Source: Goleter apudmare HA4340-LM2
GTDB lineage: Bacteria > Cyanobacteriota > Cyanobacteriia > Cyanobacteriales > Nostocaceae
Assembly: GCA_019359495.1 (NCBI GenBank)
Contig: JAHHHF010000072.1
Span: 1 to 64,000, forward strand
DNA: 64,000 bases
Reading direction: 5' to 3'
Positions 24,710-33,932 of this stretch are shown one piece after another. Each line of letters opens with the position of its first letter. Within the stretch, counting starts at the first letter, position 1. The notes under the pieces are model-generated. The model saw nothing but the letters and a program-made list of their open reading frames with translations. It was not told the origin of the DNA and made no database searches. The position numbers were made by a program, and so were the translations under genes.

Positions 24710-25720
24710 ATGACAAATCCTCAAGTAAAAGACATTGGCGAACAAGGATTGCTAGCCAGATTACAACGCTTTTGTCCTCCAGAAATCATTGGAGATGATG
24801 CAGCAGTCCTGTTAACCACACCAGGAAAATCACTAGTAGTAACAACCGATGTGCTAGTTAATGAAGTGCATTTTAGTGATGTTACCACCTCCCCAGAAGA
24901 TGCTGGTTGGCGAGCGGCGGCGGCTAATCTCTCAGATTTGGCGGCTATGGGTGCTTCCCCACTAGGTATCACAGTGGGGCTGGGAATTCCTGGTGAAGTC
25001 AGTGTCAGTTGGGTGGAACGCTTGTACCAAGGGATGACAGAATGCCTGCAAAGGTACAATACACCCATTGTCGGCGGTGATATCGTGCGATCGCCTGTCA
25101 TTACTTTATCAATCACCGCCTTTGGTCAAGCTCACCCTGATCAAATTATCCGCCGTGCAGCTGCAAAAGTGGGAGATGCGATCGTGGTTACAGGTATTCA
25201 TGGCGCCTCCCGTGGGGGCTTAGAACTGCTCTTACATCCCGAATCAGGTACAAACCTCAATGATGCCCAAAAGACGGCTTTAATCGCCGCACATCAGCGT
25301 CCCCAGCCACGTTTAGATGTCTTACCTATCCTCTGGAATATCTTCGCTTCCTATCCTCCTCCCCTGACCCTTGCTGGTATGGACAGCAGCGATGGTTTAG
25401 CAGATGCTGTCGTTCAAATCTGCCGCGCCAGTGGTGTTGGCGCTATGCTTGAATCTCGGCAAATTCCCTTACCAGCAGTGTTTGCACACTGGCTGACACC
25501 AGAAAAATCCCTCGAATATGCCTTATACGGCGGTGAAGATTTTGAATTAGTGTTTTGCTTACCAAAAGCACCAGCCGTTACTTTAGTCCAACAGCTAGGA
25601 CGCGGTGCAGCAATTATCGGCACTATCACATCCTCAAGCGCAGTAGTATTACACGATGAAAACAGAAAAATCCCTGACCAAGTACTCAGTCTTAGCCAAG
25701 GATTTCAACATTTCTCGTAG
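24710..25720 (+). CDS. thiL: Thiamine-monophosphate kinase
   Basis: A 336-residue ThiL. It phosphorylates thiamine monophosphate to the pyrophosphate coenzyme using ATP. Motifs: GDDAAVL with metal-binding aspartates, VNEVHFSDVTTSPEDAGWR, AAANLSDLAAMGASP, GGDIVRSP and MDSSDGLADAV, YGGEDFEL. All are characteristic of the family (AIR synthase fold). No obvious riboswitch is seen upstream. Confidence 0.95.
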   Translation: MTNPQVKDIGEQGLLARLQRFCPPEIIGDDAAVLLTTPGKSLVVTTDVLVNEVHFSDVTTSPEDAGWRAAAANLSDLAAMGASPLGITVGLGIPGEVSVSWVERLYQGMTECLQRYNTPIVGGDIVRSPVITLSITAFGQAHPDQIIRRAAAKVGDAIVVTGIHGASRGGLELLLHPESGTNLNDAQKTALIAAHQRPQPRLDVLPILWNIFASYPPPLTLAGMDSSDGLADAVVQICRASGVGAMLESRQIPLPAVFAHWLTPEKSLEYALYGGEDFELVFCLPKAPAVTLVQQLGRGAAIIGTITSSSAVVLHDENRKIPDQVLSLSQGFQHFS

Positions 25721-25845
25721 GGGCGTATCGCTAAAGCGGAACCCACAGGGTACGGTTGTTCGCCCTAATTTTATTCTCAGAGACTTTTATTTATCAGGTA
25801 TTGGGGTCATTACTGTTCTCTGTTCCCTATTCCCTACTAACTAAA

Positions 25846-26859
25846 TTAATGCCACTTCTCGGCTACGAGTTCTGCCAAATCCAGAACTCGCTGACTGTAG
25901 CCCCACTCGTTGTCATACCAAGCCATAACTTTTACCAAGTCATTGCCCATAACCAAAGTCAAGCTAGCATCAACAATCGAAGATGCATCACTACCTTGGT
26001 AATCGGATGATACTAGTTGTAATTCGCTGTAGTCTAAAATTCCTTTCAGTGGTCCTTCTGAGGCATCTTTGAGTGCTTGGTTGACTTCTTCCGTAATAGT
26101 ACGCTTCTCAACCTGAACTACGAAATCTACCATTGATACGTTCGGAGTCGGTACCCGTAAAGCAACGCCATTCAGCTTGCCTTTCAGGTCGGGAATTACC
26201 AATGCCACAGCTTTTGCTGCACCAGTGGATGTAGGCACAATGTTGATGGCTGCTGCCCTTGCCCGGCGTAAATCCCGGTGAGAAGCGTCTAGCAAACGCT
26301 GATCGCCAGTATAACTGTGGGTAGTTGTCATCGTACCTTTGATAATGCCAAACTTATCATTCAACACTTTGGCAATGGGCGCCAAGCAGTTGGTGGTACA
26401 GCTGGCGTTACTAATGACGTTGTGTATGTTGTGGTCGTAATCTTGATGATTCACACCAACCACAAAAGTACCATCTTCATTTTTACCAGGAGCGGTGATC
26501 AACACCTTCTTGGCTCCAGCATTGACATGCTTTAGTGCCCCTTCTTTGCTGGTAAAAACACCTGTTGCCTCGATAATTAAATCAATTTCCCAGTCTCTCC
26601 AGGGCAAGTTTTCTGGATTGCGATCAGATACGCATTTAATGGTTTTACCGTTAACAGTGATAGAGTTATCATCAGCTGAAATGTCAACATCCTTTAACTT
26701 CCCTAACATCGAATCATACTTCAGCAGGTGAGCATTGGTTCTAGGGTCTGATGTGTCATTGACAGCAACAAGGTCGATATTGCTGTTCTCTCTACCCAGC
26801 CAACAACGCGCAAAGTTACGCCCAATTCGCCCGAAACCGTTGATTGCGACTCTAATCAC
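25846..26859 (-). CDS. gap2: Glyceraldehyde-3-phosphate dehydrogenase, photosynthetic type
   Basis: A 337-residue GAPDH starting at a GTG ([20 protein letters not shown]), the normal Gap2 length. The open frame continues to 26946, but the extra residues are unlike the family, and an AGAGGG stretch lies just before the GTG. The active-site cysteine is in [16 protein letters not shown]. The WLGREN and [17 protein letters not shown] segments are typical of cyanobacterial Gap2, the NADPH-using Calvin-cycle and gluconeogenic enzyme. nadD lies upstream on the same strand. Confidence 0.93.
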   Translation of the reverse strand: MIRVAINGFGRIGRNFARCWLGRENSNIDLVAVNDTSDPRTNAHLLKYDSMLGKLKDVDISADDNSITVNGKTIKCVSDRNPENLPWRDWEIDLIIEATGVFTSKEGALKHVNAGAKKVLITAPGKNEDGTFVVGVNHQDYDHNIHNVISNASCTTNCLAPIAKVLNDKFGIIKGTMTTTHSYTGDQRLLDASHRDLRRARAAAINIVPTSTGAAKAVALVIPDLKGKLNGVALRVPTPNVSMVDFVVQVEKRTITEEVNQALKDASEGPLKGILDYSELQLVSSDYQGSDASSIVDASLTLVMGNDLVKVMAWYDNEWGYSQRVLDLAELVAEKWH

Positions 26860-26974
26860 AGTGTCTTGCCCTCTGTATTTATGCCTATAAGTTGATATCT
26901 TGACCCCAATCATATCGCAAAGGGGGGGAGCTTTAATAACCATCAAGTGTTAGATCCAGAAAAAAACACATAAT

Positions 26975-27601
26975 TTATTCAGATTTATTTGAGTAAAGCT
27001 GATGTGCGCTGATGTAAGACCTTACCGATTCTGGAACTAAGTAGCGAATAGAGTGGTGATCCCGGATAAATTGGCGAATTAGACTTGACGAAATTCCTAC
27101 TAAAGGTATATGCAAGAATTGCCAGCGAATGGTAAAAAACTGATCCCGCAGTTCTTCCTCCACTTGCTTGCAGATTAATTCACTTTGAGCTATAGTCTCA
27201 CCACCTAGAAATCTGGGTGCGATCAACCAATCACACATTTGTGCTAATTCGTGTCCACGGTACCAACGGGGTAAGGTTTGGAAAGTATCCAAGCCGACAA
27301 TCCAGTACCAGTGAGTATTTGGGTAAACAGCAGATAAGTCGATCAGACTGTTAATGGCATAAGACGTCCCAGAGCGATTCAACTCAATCAGTGAGATGGT
27401 AAACGCGGGATGATCTTGTGTGGCTCGTTGTAGCATTGCCACCCGATGCTTAAACAAAGCCGCTTGTTTATGTGGAGGTTTGAATGATGGCAACCAAATT
27501 ACTTGATCTAGGGGTAACTGTTGTAAAGCTGTCTCTGCTAAGAGTAGGTGTCCCCAATGAATTGGATCGAATGTGCCACCAAAAATTGCTATTTGCTGCA
27601 T
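26975..27601 (-). CDS. nadD: Nicotinate-nucleotide adenylyltransferase
   Basis: A 208-residue NadD that converts nicotinate mononucleotide and ATP to deamido-NAD. Motifs: IFGGTFDPIHWGHLLLAE (HXGH-type site), PSFKPPHKQ, and the C-terminal GISSSLIRQFIRD (SSS-x-IR). It lies on the same strand as gap2, about 115 bases from its GTG start, and is divergent from murC. Confidence 0.93.
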   Translation of the reverse strand: MQQIAIFGGTFDPIHWGHLLLAETALQQLPLDQVIWLPSFKPPHKQAALFKHRVAMLQRATQDHPAFTISLIELNRSGTSYAINSLIDLSAVYPNTHWYWIVGLDTFQTLPRWYRGHELAQMCDWLIAPRFLGGETIAQSELICKQVEEELRDQFFTIRWQFLHIPLVGISSSLIRQFIRDHHSIRYLVPESVRSYISAHQLYSNKSE

Positions 27602-28010
27602 CCAGTTACATTAGACTTCTATAATCAATTGCAAAATAGTTTCATTATCTAATGTACTATTGTAGTCAATTCTGGACTCGTCTTTTGGTTTAATTCAAAA
27701 GCATTTTCACTATGAGTCTACTATTGTAGCCAATTCTCGTAAGGAAACTGCAAATTATGTATTTGGCATTACAAGAATTTCTTTCCCGATGTGGCAGAAA
27801 TTTTCAGAATAATCATAAGATACAGTTCAGAAATAGCAAAAACCTCTAATAAAGGTAAAATCATTCTGAACCTAAAAAACAAGGGGAAAAAATCAACAGA
27901 ACGTCAGATACAAAAAAGATGCAGTAACAGTTACAGTAAAAAACAAATTCCTGTTATGATACGCGTGTTATTTGCGATTATGGTGTGGTGTGGTGTAAGA
28001 GGAGCAATCA
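27602..28010. other. Intergenic region between nadD and murC
   Basis: About 400 AT-rich bases separating divergent genes. They contain a direct repeat of TACTATTGTAG(T/C)CAATTCT at 27655-27673 and 27719-27737, 64 bases apart. A purine-rich AGAGGAG tract near 27998-28004 is the likely murC ribosome binding site. An open frame at 27791-28018 is AT-rich and lacks family features. Confidence 0.5.
27655..27737. repeat. 19-bp direct repeat pair
   Basis: TACTATTGTAGTCAATTCT at 27655-27673 recurs with one mismatch at 27719-27737. The position between divergent nadD and murC would suit a paired operator, but no regulator is known to match. Confidence 0.5.
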
Positions 28011-29471
28011 ATGAGTAATTCAGTAGATTTTAGCGGCAAACCATTTCATTTCATTGGAATTGGCGGCATAGGAATGTCCGCGCTCGCATATGTTCTAGCA
28101 AAGCGTCAATTGCCAGTATCAGGTTCGGATCTTCGTCCTAACCACATTACGCGAAAGTTAGAATCTATCGGCACTCATATTTTTGGGAGACAAGAGGCAA
28201 GTAATCTTGAATTCTTTCGCCCTAGGCAAACGGCAGAAGTAGGATTAAATTCACCAGAAGAATTACCTGCTTTTAATCAGTCAATACTGCCACAAGTAAT
28301 TTGTTCAACAGCAATTAACACCAACAATTTAGAATACAAAGCAGCACTGGAATTAGGTTGCCCAATTTTACATCGTTCGGATGTACTAGCTGCTTTGATT
28401 GCGGATTACCACAGTGTTGCAGTTGCCGGCACCCACGGCAAAACTACAACCAGCAGTATGATTGGTTATATGCTACTAGAAGCTGGGTTAGACCCAACAA
28501 TTCTTGTGGGTGGAGAAGTAAAAGCTTGGGAGGGTAATGCCCGCTTAGGAGAAAGTCGGTATCTAGTAGCTGAAGCAGATGAATCGGATGGTTCTTTGGT
28601 AAAACACGCTCCAGAGATTGGTATTATCACCAATATTGAACTGGATCATCCCGATCACTACGACACATTAGAAGAAGTGGTAGACATCTTCCAAAAGTTT
28701 GCCAAGGGTTGTAAAACCTTAATTGCTAGTGTTGATTGTGCAACAGTACGCGATCGCCTACAACCAACAATCAGCTACAGCCTACACCAAGATACCAACG
28801 CCGATTACACCGTTACCAGTATTGACTATCGTGCTGATGGCACCACTGCTTTAGTCTGGGAGAAAGGTAAAGCTTTAGGTGTATTAAATTTAAAACTACT
28901 CAGCCGACACAACCTTAGCAATGCCCTCGCAGCAGTGGCAGTAGGTCGAGTCTTAGGTTTAGAATTTGGAGAGATAGCCAAGGGTATTGCCAGCTTTGAA
29001 GGAGCAAGACGCCGCTTTGAGTTCCGGGGAGAAGTCGGAGGTATTACCTTCATCGATGACTATGCTCATCACCCTAGCGAAATTCGTGCCACTCTCGCAG
29101 CAGCACGTCTCCAAGCAAGACCAGGGCAAAGAGTCGTTGCAATCTTCCAACCCCATCGTTATAGTCGCACACTAACATTTTTAGAAGAATTTGCCGAGTC
29201 TTTTACTCATGCTGATTTGGTGGTAATAACTGATATTTACAGCGCCGGGGAACCCAATTTAGGGCAAATTAGCGGTGAACTGTTGGCAGAAGCAATTGCG
29301 AAACAACAACCACACGTGGTCTATCAACCAACCTTACCATCTGTGTGCGAGTTCTTACTACAAACGCTACGTCCTGGAGACTTAGCACTGTTCCTGGGTG
29401 CGGGGAACTTAAATCAGGCAATTCCCGATGTCATCAGCACACTTTGTGAACCAGCAAAAGCCACATCCTAA
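28011..29471 (+). CDS. murC: UDP-N-acetylmuramate--L-alanine ligase
   Basis: A 486-residue MurC, the first amino-acid ligase of peptidoglycan precursor synthesis. Visible are FHFIGIGGIGMSALAYVL (Rossmann), GTHGKTTTSSMIGY (ATP P-loop), EADESDGSL, SRHNLSNALAA, FIDDYAHHPSEI. A segment near residues 66-90 (RPRQTAEVGLNSPEELPAF) looks longer than usual. murB follows 123 bases downstream, and then ybaB and a phosphatase gene, an order also known from Anabaena. Confidence 0.96.
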   Translation: MSNSVDFSGKPFHFIGIGGIGMSALAYVLAKRQLPVSGSDLRPNHITRKLESIGTHIFGRQEASNLEFFRPRQTAEVGLNSPEELPAFNQSILPQVICSTAINTNNLEYKAALELGCPILHRSDVLAALIADYHSVAVAGTHGKTTTSSMIGYMLLEAGLDPTILVGGEVKAWEGNARLGESRYLVAEADESDGSLVKHAPEIGIITNIELDHPDHYDTLEEVVDIFQKFAKGCKTLIASVDCATVRDRLQPTISYSLHQDTNADYTVTSIDYRADGTTALVWEKGKALGVLNLKLLSRHNLSNALAAVAVGRVLGLEFGEIAKGIASFEGARRRFEFRGEVGGITFIDDYAHHPSEIRATLAAARLQARPGQRVVAIFQPHRYSRTLTFLEEFAESFTHADLVVITDIYSAGEPNLGQISGELLAEAIAKQQPHVVYQPTLPSVCEFLLQTLRPGDLALFLGAGNLNQAIPDVISTLCEPAKATS

Positions 29472-29594
29472 TTGCGGACACTAGCTGGGTGCTGAATCTC
29501 ATTGTCCATCTTGCAAAAGTTCCATAAAAAGATTTAGTTGCAACCGTAAATACACGGTTGAAAAATGTAAAAATTTTACCAATTGACCTAAAAG

Positions 29595-30638
29595 ATGACA
29601 ATCTCCCAGGTAACTGGCAACGTTTGCACAGTTTCTAATTTAACCACACAGAAACAGGAAACAGCTAATTCCGTCAATGGTCAGGTAATTTACTTACCTG
29701 GCACTGATTGTGTAATCAAGTCCCAGGCTTCCTTGTCAGCGTTTACATCCTATCGAGTTGGTGGTGCAGCCGAATGGTACACTGCCCCCCGGAATATAGA
29801 AGCATTACAAGCAAGTATTCAGTACGCAAAAGAACATGTAATTCCAGTAACAATACTGGGTGCAGGTTCTAATTTATTGGTAAGCGATCGCGGTTTACCA
29901 GGCTTAGTTATTGCTACTCGTCATCTCCGTTATAGCCACTTTGACCCAGAAACAGGTCAGTTAACCGTGGCGGCAGGAGAGTCAATTCCCAGCTTGGCAT
30001 GGGAAGCAGCAGATTTGGGATGGCAAGGATTAGAGTGGGCTGTAGGTATCCCCGGCACTGTTGGAGGTGCTGTCGTTATGAATGCTGGGGCACACAATAG
30101 CTGTATCGCAGACATGTTAGTCAGCGCTCAAGTACTGCTAGCTGACGGTACACTCCAAACTCTCACACCCTCGGAGTTAGGTTATAGTTACCGGACTTCA
30201 TTACTACAACGTAGCGATGCCCCTGATCTACGCGACACCGCTCGCACACAAAGGTGTTATCAACCCATTGTTACCCAAGCCACTTTCCAACTCCGACCAG
30301 GTGCTGACCCAGCACAAGTCTTAGCAGCAACCAAGCAACATAAACAGCATCGGCTGTCCACCCAACCCTACAACTTTCCTAGTTGTGGTAGCGTCTTCCG
30401 TAATCCCAAGCCTCAATCTGCCGGGTGGCTAATCGAACAAACTGGACTCAAAGGGTTTCAAATCGGTGGAGCACAAGTAGCACAACTCCATGCCAATTTT
30501 ATTGTTAACCGTGGCGGCGCTAAAGCTAGTGATATCTTTTGTCTCATCCGTCACATTCAACACCAAGTACAAGACCGTTGGTCTGTTTGGTTAGAGCCAG
30601 AAGTCAAAATGCTTGGAGAGTTTCAAGCGGCTTGTTAA
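29595..30638 (+). CDS. murB: UDP-N-acetylenolpyruvoylglucosamine reductase
   Basis: A 347-residue FAD-dependent MurB that reduces enolpyruvyl-UDP-GlcNAc to UDP-MurNAc. Motifs: [65 protein letters not shown] and a final [10 protein letters not shown]. Between YRTSLLQ and IVTQATFQL there are about 18 residues ([19 protein letters not shown]) that MurB proteins normally do not have; the DNA (about 30210-30265) resembles GTAGCGATGCC-type intergenic repeats, so a small in-frame repeat insertion is possible. Confidence 0.95.
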   Translation: MTISQVTGNVCTVSNLTTQKQETANSVNGQVIYLPGTDCVIKSQASLSAFTSYRVGGAAEWYTAPRNIEALQASIQYAKEHVIPVTILGAGSNLLVSDRGLPGLVIATRHLRYSHFDPETGQLTVAAGESIPSLAWEAADLGWQGLEWAVGIPGTVGGAVVMNAGAHNSCIADMLVSAQVLLADGTLQTLTPSELGYSYRTSLLQRSDAPDLRDTARTQRCYQPIVTQATFQLRPGADPAQVLAATKQHKQHRLSTQPYNFPSCGSVFRNPKPQSAGWLIEQTGLKGFQIGGAQVAQLHANFIVNRGGAKASDIFCLIRHIQHQVQDRWSVWLEPEVKMLGEFQAAC

Positions 30639-30805
30639 AAATGGGGCATGGGACATAGGGAATAGGACATATTTGTCCTCATGCCCTATTTCCTATTCTT
30701 AGCCAGCGATGCAAGAATTCTGAGTAAAAAAAGAGGCAAATTACTCGCCGCATCTATAATTGAATTTGATTTGTTGTTATTCAACGCACACGCGGACAAT
30801 CAACT

Positions 30806-31153
30806 ATGACAGGAAAAGGACAGGGGTTTGGCTTCGGCTTGGGAAAAATGAAAGAACTGGCCGACGCTTTCAAAAAGGCACAGCAAGTTCAAGAAGGTGC
30901 AAAACGTCTCCAAGAAGAATTGGAGCAATTAGAGATTCTCGGAGAATCTGGTGGTGGTTTGGTCAAGGTGTTTGTCAGTGGCAATCAAGAACCCAAGCGG
31001 GTGGAAATTTCTGCCGATGCTTTAGGAGAGGGTGCAGAAGTCCTGTCCGATCTCGTGACAGCTGCCATGAAGGATGCCTACAACAAATCCACAGCCACAA
31101 TGCGGGAACGTATGGAAGACTTAACCAGTGGCTTGGAGTTACCTGGGTTTTAG
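30806..31153 (+). CDS. YbaB/EbfC family nucleoid-associated protein
   Basis: A 115-residue YbaB/EbfC DNA-binding protein: [19 protein letters not shown], a long helix, then [20 protein letters not shown] and [13 protein letters not shown]. It forms dimers that bind the nucleoid. It lies between murB and a phosphatase gene on the same strand. The overlapping plus-strand frame at 30760-31188 is a shadow. Confidence 0.92.
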   Translation: MTGKGQGFGFGLGKMKELADAFKKAQQVQEGAKRLQEELEQLEILGESGGGLVKVFVSGNQEPKRVEISADALGEGAEVLSDLVTAAMKDAYNKSTATMRERMEDLTSGLELPGF

Positions 31154-31193
31154 TCAATAGTCATTTGTCATTAGTCATTAGTCTGTAGTCAAT
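31152..31193. repeat. Heptameric STRR (AGTCATT type), six units
   Basis: Six successive heptamers (AGTCAAT, AGTCATT, TGTCATT, AGTCATT, AGTCTGT, AGTCAAT) beginning at the ybaB stop codon. Typical of heterocystous cyanobacteria. Confidence 0.8.
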
Positions 31194-31242
31194 AACTGTG
31201 GACAAATGACTATTGACAAAGGATAAAGGACAAAAGATATTT

Positions 31243-31728
31243 ATGCCTTATAAGCTGCTGTTTGTCTGCCTAGGAAATATCTGCCGATCGCCATCGGCAG
31301 AAAATATTATGAATCATCTGATTGCACAGGCTAACTTGAGTGAAAGTATCCTGTGCGATTCTGCTGGGACATCTAGTTATCATATTGGTAGCCCACCTGA
31401 TCGGCGCATGAGTGCTGCGGCTACTACAAAGCTGGGAATTCAACTCCGGGGTCGAGCACGCCAGTTTCAAAAATCAGACTTTCAAGAGTTTGATGTGATT
31501 TTGGCAATGGATCAAGAGAATTACGAAAATATTCTCTCTCTGGATCGAAGTCAGCAATTTGACCATAAAGTACATTTGATGTGTGATTTTTGTTCTCGTT
31601 ATACCCTCAAAGAAGTTCCAGATCCCTATTACGGTGGTTCAGAAGGATTTCATGAGGTAATTGATCTGTTAGTCGATGCCTGTGAAGGTCTCCTGGAATA
31701 TATCACTAGCCAGAAAACAAGAACTTAA
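31243..31728 (+). CDS. Low-molecular-weight protein-tyrosine phosphatase
   Basis: A 161-residue enzyme starting at MPYKLLFVCLGNICRSPSAE, where the P-loop CLGNICRS (CX5RS) sits close to the N-terminus as the family requires. The general-acid aspartate is in VPDPYYGGSEGF. An upstream TTG at 31213 in the same frame is unlikely to be the start. It dephosphorylates phosphotyrosine proteins in the cytosol; a link to polysaccharide or kinase signalling is only an inference. Confidence 0.93.
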   Translation: MPYKLLFVCLGNICRSPSAENIMNHLIAQANLSESILCDSAGTSSYHIGSPPDRRMSAAATTKLGIQLRGRARQFQKSDFQEFDVILAMDQENYENILSLDRSQQFDHKVHLMCDFCSRYTLKEVPDPYYGGSEGFHEVIDLLVDACEGLLEYITSQKTRT

Positions 31729-31774
31729 GCCCTGCATCAGTACTGAGTATTGAAAAAAATATTTTTTCTGCGAC

Positions 31775-32458
31775 TTATTCTACCAAACCGTGCTTAATCG
31801 CAAAACGTACCAGTTCGGCTCGGTTACTAGTTGTTGTTTTTCGCAATAAGCTACTAACGTACTTTTCTACTGTGCGCGGACTCAGGTGCAGCTGATGACC
31901 CATATCGGCATTAGAAAGACCATGAGTCAAAAGTTCTAGTACTTCTTGTTCTCTGGTAGTCAGAGAAGAAAGCAACTCAGATTTATGAATATGAGAAAAC
32001 TGAGCAGACTGGGCTTCCACTGATTTTGTTTGGGTGGAATTGTCCAGATTCTCCCTATGCGAAAAGCGATACTCAGATTGAATGATTTGCGATCGCTCCA
32101 AAAGATTACGAATCGCTGCGGCTAACTCTTCTAATTCAAAAGGCTTAGGCAAGTATAAATCGCACCCCGATTGATAACCCAAAATTCGCTCCTGGGTCTT
32201 AGTTCGTGCTGTTAATAAGATTACAGGCAATAAACGAAACGCTGGTTGTTGACGCACTCGGCGCACCAATTCATAGCCATTCATCCGTGGCATGACAATA
32301 TCGGTGACGATCAAATCAGGATGATAATCCACCACCATCGTCAAAGCCTCTTGACCATCATTAGCCGTAATCACCGAGTAGCCAGACAGTTCAAGATAAT
32401 CGCTAATAGACAGACGAGTGCCCAGATCGTCATCCACTACAAGGATCGTCAAGGGCAT
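31775..32458 (-). CDS. NarL/FixJ-type response regulator
   Basis: A 227-residue response regulator from MPLTILVVDDDLGTRLSI (the frame runs on to 32527 without family residues). The receiver domain has the acidic pocket VVDDD, the phospho-acceptor aspartate in DLIVTDIVMPRMNGYEL, and the conserved lysine in LPKPFELEEL. A LuxR-type HTH follows (LTTREQEVLELLTHGLSN, then RTVEKYVSSLLRKT). It is a two-component transcription factor. No partner kinase adjoins it; the same-strand GAF kinase-like gene is 3 kb away. Confidence 0.93.
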   Translation of the reverse strand: MPLTILVVDDDLGTRLSISDYLELSGYSVITANDGQEALTMVVDYHPDLIVTDIVMPRMNGYELVRRVRQQPAFRLLPVILLTARTKTQERILGYQSGCDLYLPKPFELEELAAAIRNLLERSQIIQSEYRFSHRENLDNSTQTKSVEAQSAQFSHIHKSELLSSLTTREQEVLELLTHGLSNADMGHQLHLSPRTVEKYVSSLLRKTTTSNRAELVRFAIKHGLVE

Positions 32459-32935
32459 GGACAGTAGACCCCTAGCATTTTTTTTGACTGAGAAATTTGC
32501 TTCTACAAGCGCAACTAGTGAACACAAGCAATAATAGTGTCCTCATGTCTCATACTATGACAGGATCACTAGCTAATGACTGCCTGTGGGTTGATTTATA
32601 AAGAAAATCTTAAATCTTTAGAAATTATTAATAAATTGTAACTTACTTTTAACTACTAGTACTGCCGATGCCAAAAAACTTTTTTAATTTGTAACAACTA
32701 ACCAAGATTTATTAAGCAATAGCTCACCCCTATGTAAATTTTAATTTAACGTTTAGAGGAGATTCCACAAACCAAGTTTGTGGGAAAACTGTTAATTGAG
32801 AACTTGAAAAAGCTACATTAATAAGATAAGGCTGATATCCAAATCACCACCTATAGTGGTTTAACATCCCCAGGACAAATTTACAAGTTTGTTTAAACGA
32901 TTCATTAGGCACATTCAAGGCACGCAAAATTTTCA
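32459..32935. other. Intergenic region between the response regulator and smpB
   Basis: About 475 AT-rich bases holding divergent promoters. A perfect hairpin CCACAAAC/GTTTGTGG (32765-32772 and 32776-32783, loop CAA) lies 153 bases before smpB. No -10 box is assigned with confidence. Confidence 0.5.
32765..32783. repeat. 8-bp perfect hairpin upstream of smpB
   Basis: CCACAAAC and GTTTGTGG flank a three-base loop. It has no T-tract and so is not a standard terminator; it could be a regulator site or a leader hairpin. Confidence 0.45.
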
Positions 32936-33403
32936 ATGAGTGATAAGAGCGAAAGTTACAAAGTTATTAGCGACAATCGTCAAGCCCGTTATTTGTATGA
33001 AATTTTGGAAACCTACGAGGCTGGAATTCAGCTGGTAGGAACTGAGGTGAAGTCGATTCGAGCAGGTAAAGTAAATCTCCAAGATGGCTATGCTTTGATT
33101 CGTGACGGCGAAATATGGCTAATTAACGTCCATATCTCTCCTTATAACGCTAGCGGACAATATTTTAATCATGAACCCCGCCGCACACGCAAGTTGCTAC
33201 TGCATCGCCAAGAGATTCGGAAGCTAATTGGCAAGGTAGAACAGCAGGGTTTAACTCTAGTTCCGTTGAAATTGTATTTCAAACGCGGGCGAGTGAAAGT
33301 GAGTATAGCACTGGGCAAAGGGAAAAAGCTCCACGATAAACGCGAAGACTTGAAACGACGCCAAGATCAACGAGACATTCAACGAGCCATGAAAAATTAT
33401 TAA
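32936..33403 (+). CDS. smpB: SsrA-binding protein
   Basis: A 155-residue SmpB, tmRNA partner in rescue of stalled ribosomes. Typical stretches: YKVISDNRQARYLYEILETY, GTEVKSIRAGKVNLQDGYA, and a basic C-terminal tail (KGKKLHDKREDLKRRQ). Stands alone between intergenic regions. The tmRNA gene itself is not in this window. Confidence 0.95.
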   Translation: MSDKSESYKVISDNRQARYLYEILETYEAGIQLVGTEVKSIRAGKVNLQDGYALIRDGEIWLINVHISPYNASGQYFNHEPRRTRKLLLHRQEIRKLIGKVEQQGLTLVPLKLYFKRGRVKVSIALGKGKKLHDKREDLKRRQDQRDIQRAMKNY

Positions 33404-33580
33404 ACCACTGTGTGACTGAACTATCACACTAGAACAAAAAATTGATGGAATTCCCAACCATGTTGTATGTCCTCAGCATGAGTTGCAAAAACTCTTAGTT
33501 TATAGCCACAGATTGATTCTGCTCATTTTGGGACTCGATAAAGTGGTGAGTAACTTTGGCAGCAATGAGGAATTCTTACC

Positions 33581-33862
33581 ATGATACATAATTGGAGCAA
33601 ATTATTAGGTACTGGCATTCTCACGTTGAGTATGGCGATTTTGCCTTTAACCTTACCCGTAAACGCCCAGGTGACAACTCCACCCCCCACAGATGTTGTA
33701 CCAAGGACGAGAACTTATGAGACTCGTGATGATTTTGATTGGGGTTGGCTAGGATTAATTGGTTTATTTGGTTTAGCTGGTTTGATGGGTAGAAGACGTG
33801 ACGATGAGCCAACCCGTTATCGTGATCCCAATGCGCCAGGAGCCACTAGCTACAGGGACTAG
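33581..33862 (+). CDS. WGxxGxxG family small exported protein
   Basis: A 93-residue protein with a signal peptide (LLGTGILTLSMAILPLTLP, cleavage near VNAQV), then a short acidic spacer and the WGWLGLIGLFGLAGLMG segment followed by GRRRDDEPTRYRD. This is the WGxxGxxG motif: a tryptophan-led glycine-zipper-like membrane helix with an arginine cluster, as in C-terminal sorting-type signals. Role unknown. A cyanoexosortase is encoded 6 kb downstream, but a link is not shown. Confidence 0.8.
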   Translation: MIHNWSKLLGTGILTLSMAILPLTLPVNAQVTTPPPTDVVPRTRTYETRDDFDWGWLGLIGLFGLAGLMGRRRDDEPTRYRDPNAPGATSYRD

Positions 33863-33932
33863 CTAGCGCTAAATTTAAATTGGTATCAGTTGTCAGTTGC
33901 CCGTAGAAGAACTACTGGCAACTGAACTTTTT

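Noticed and set aside
27791-28018. 75-codon frame before murC
   Set aside because: AT-rich, lysine-rich and without family features; it crosses the murC start and holds its ribosome binding site.
30760-31188. 142-codon plus-strand frame over ybaB
   Set aside because: It lies in another frame of ybaB, with a composition typical of a shadow frame (many Arg and Cys).
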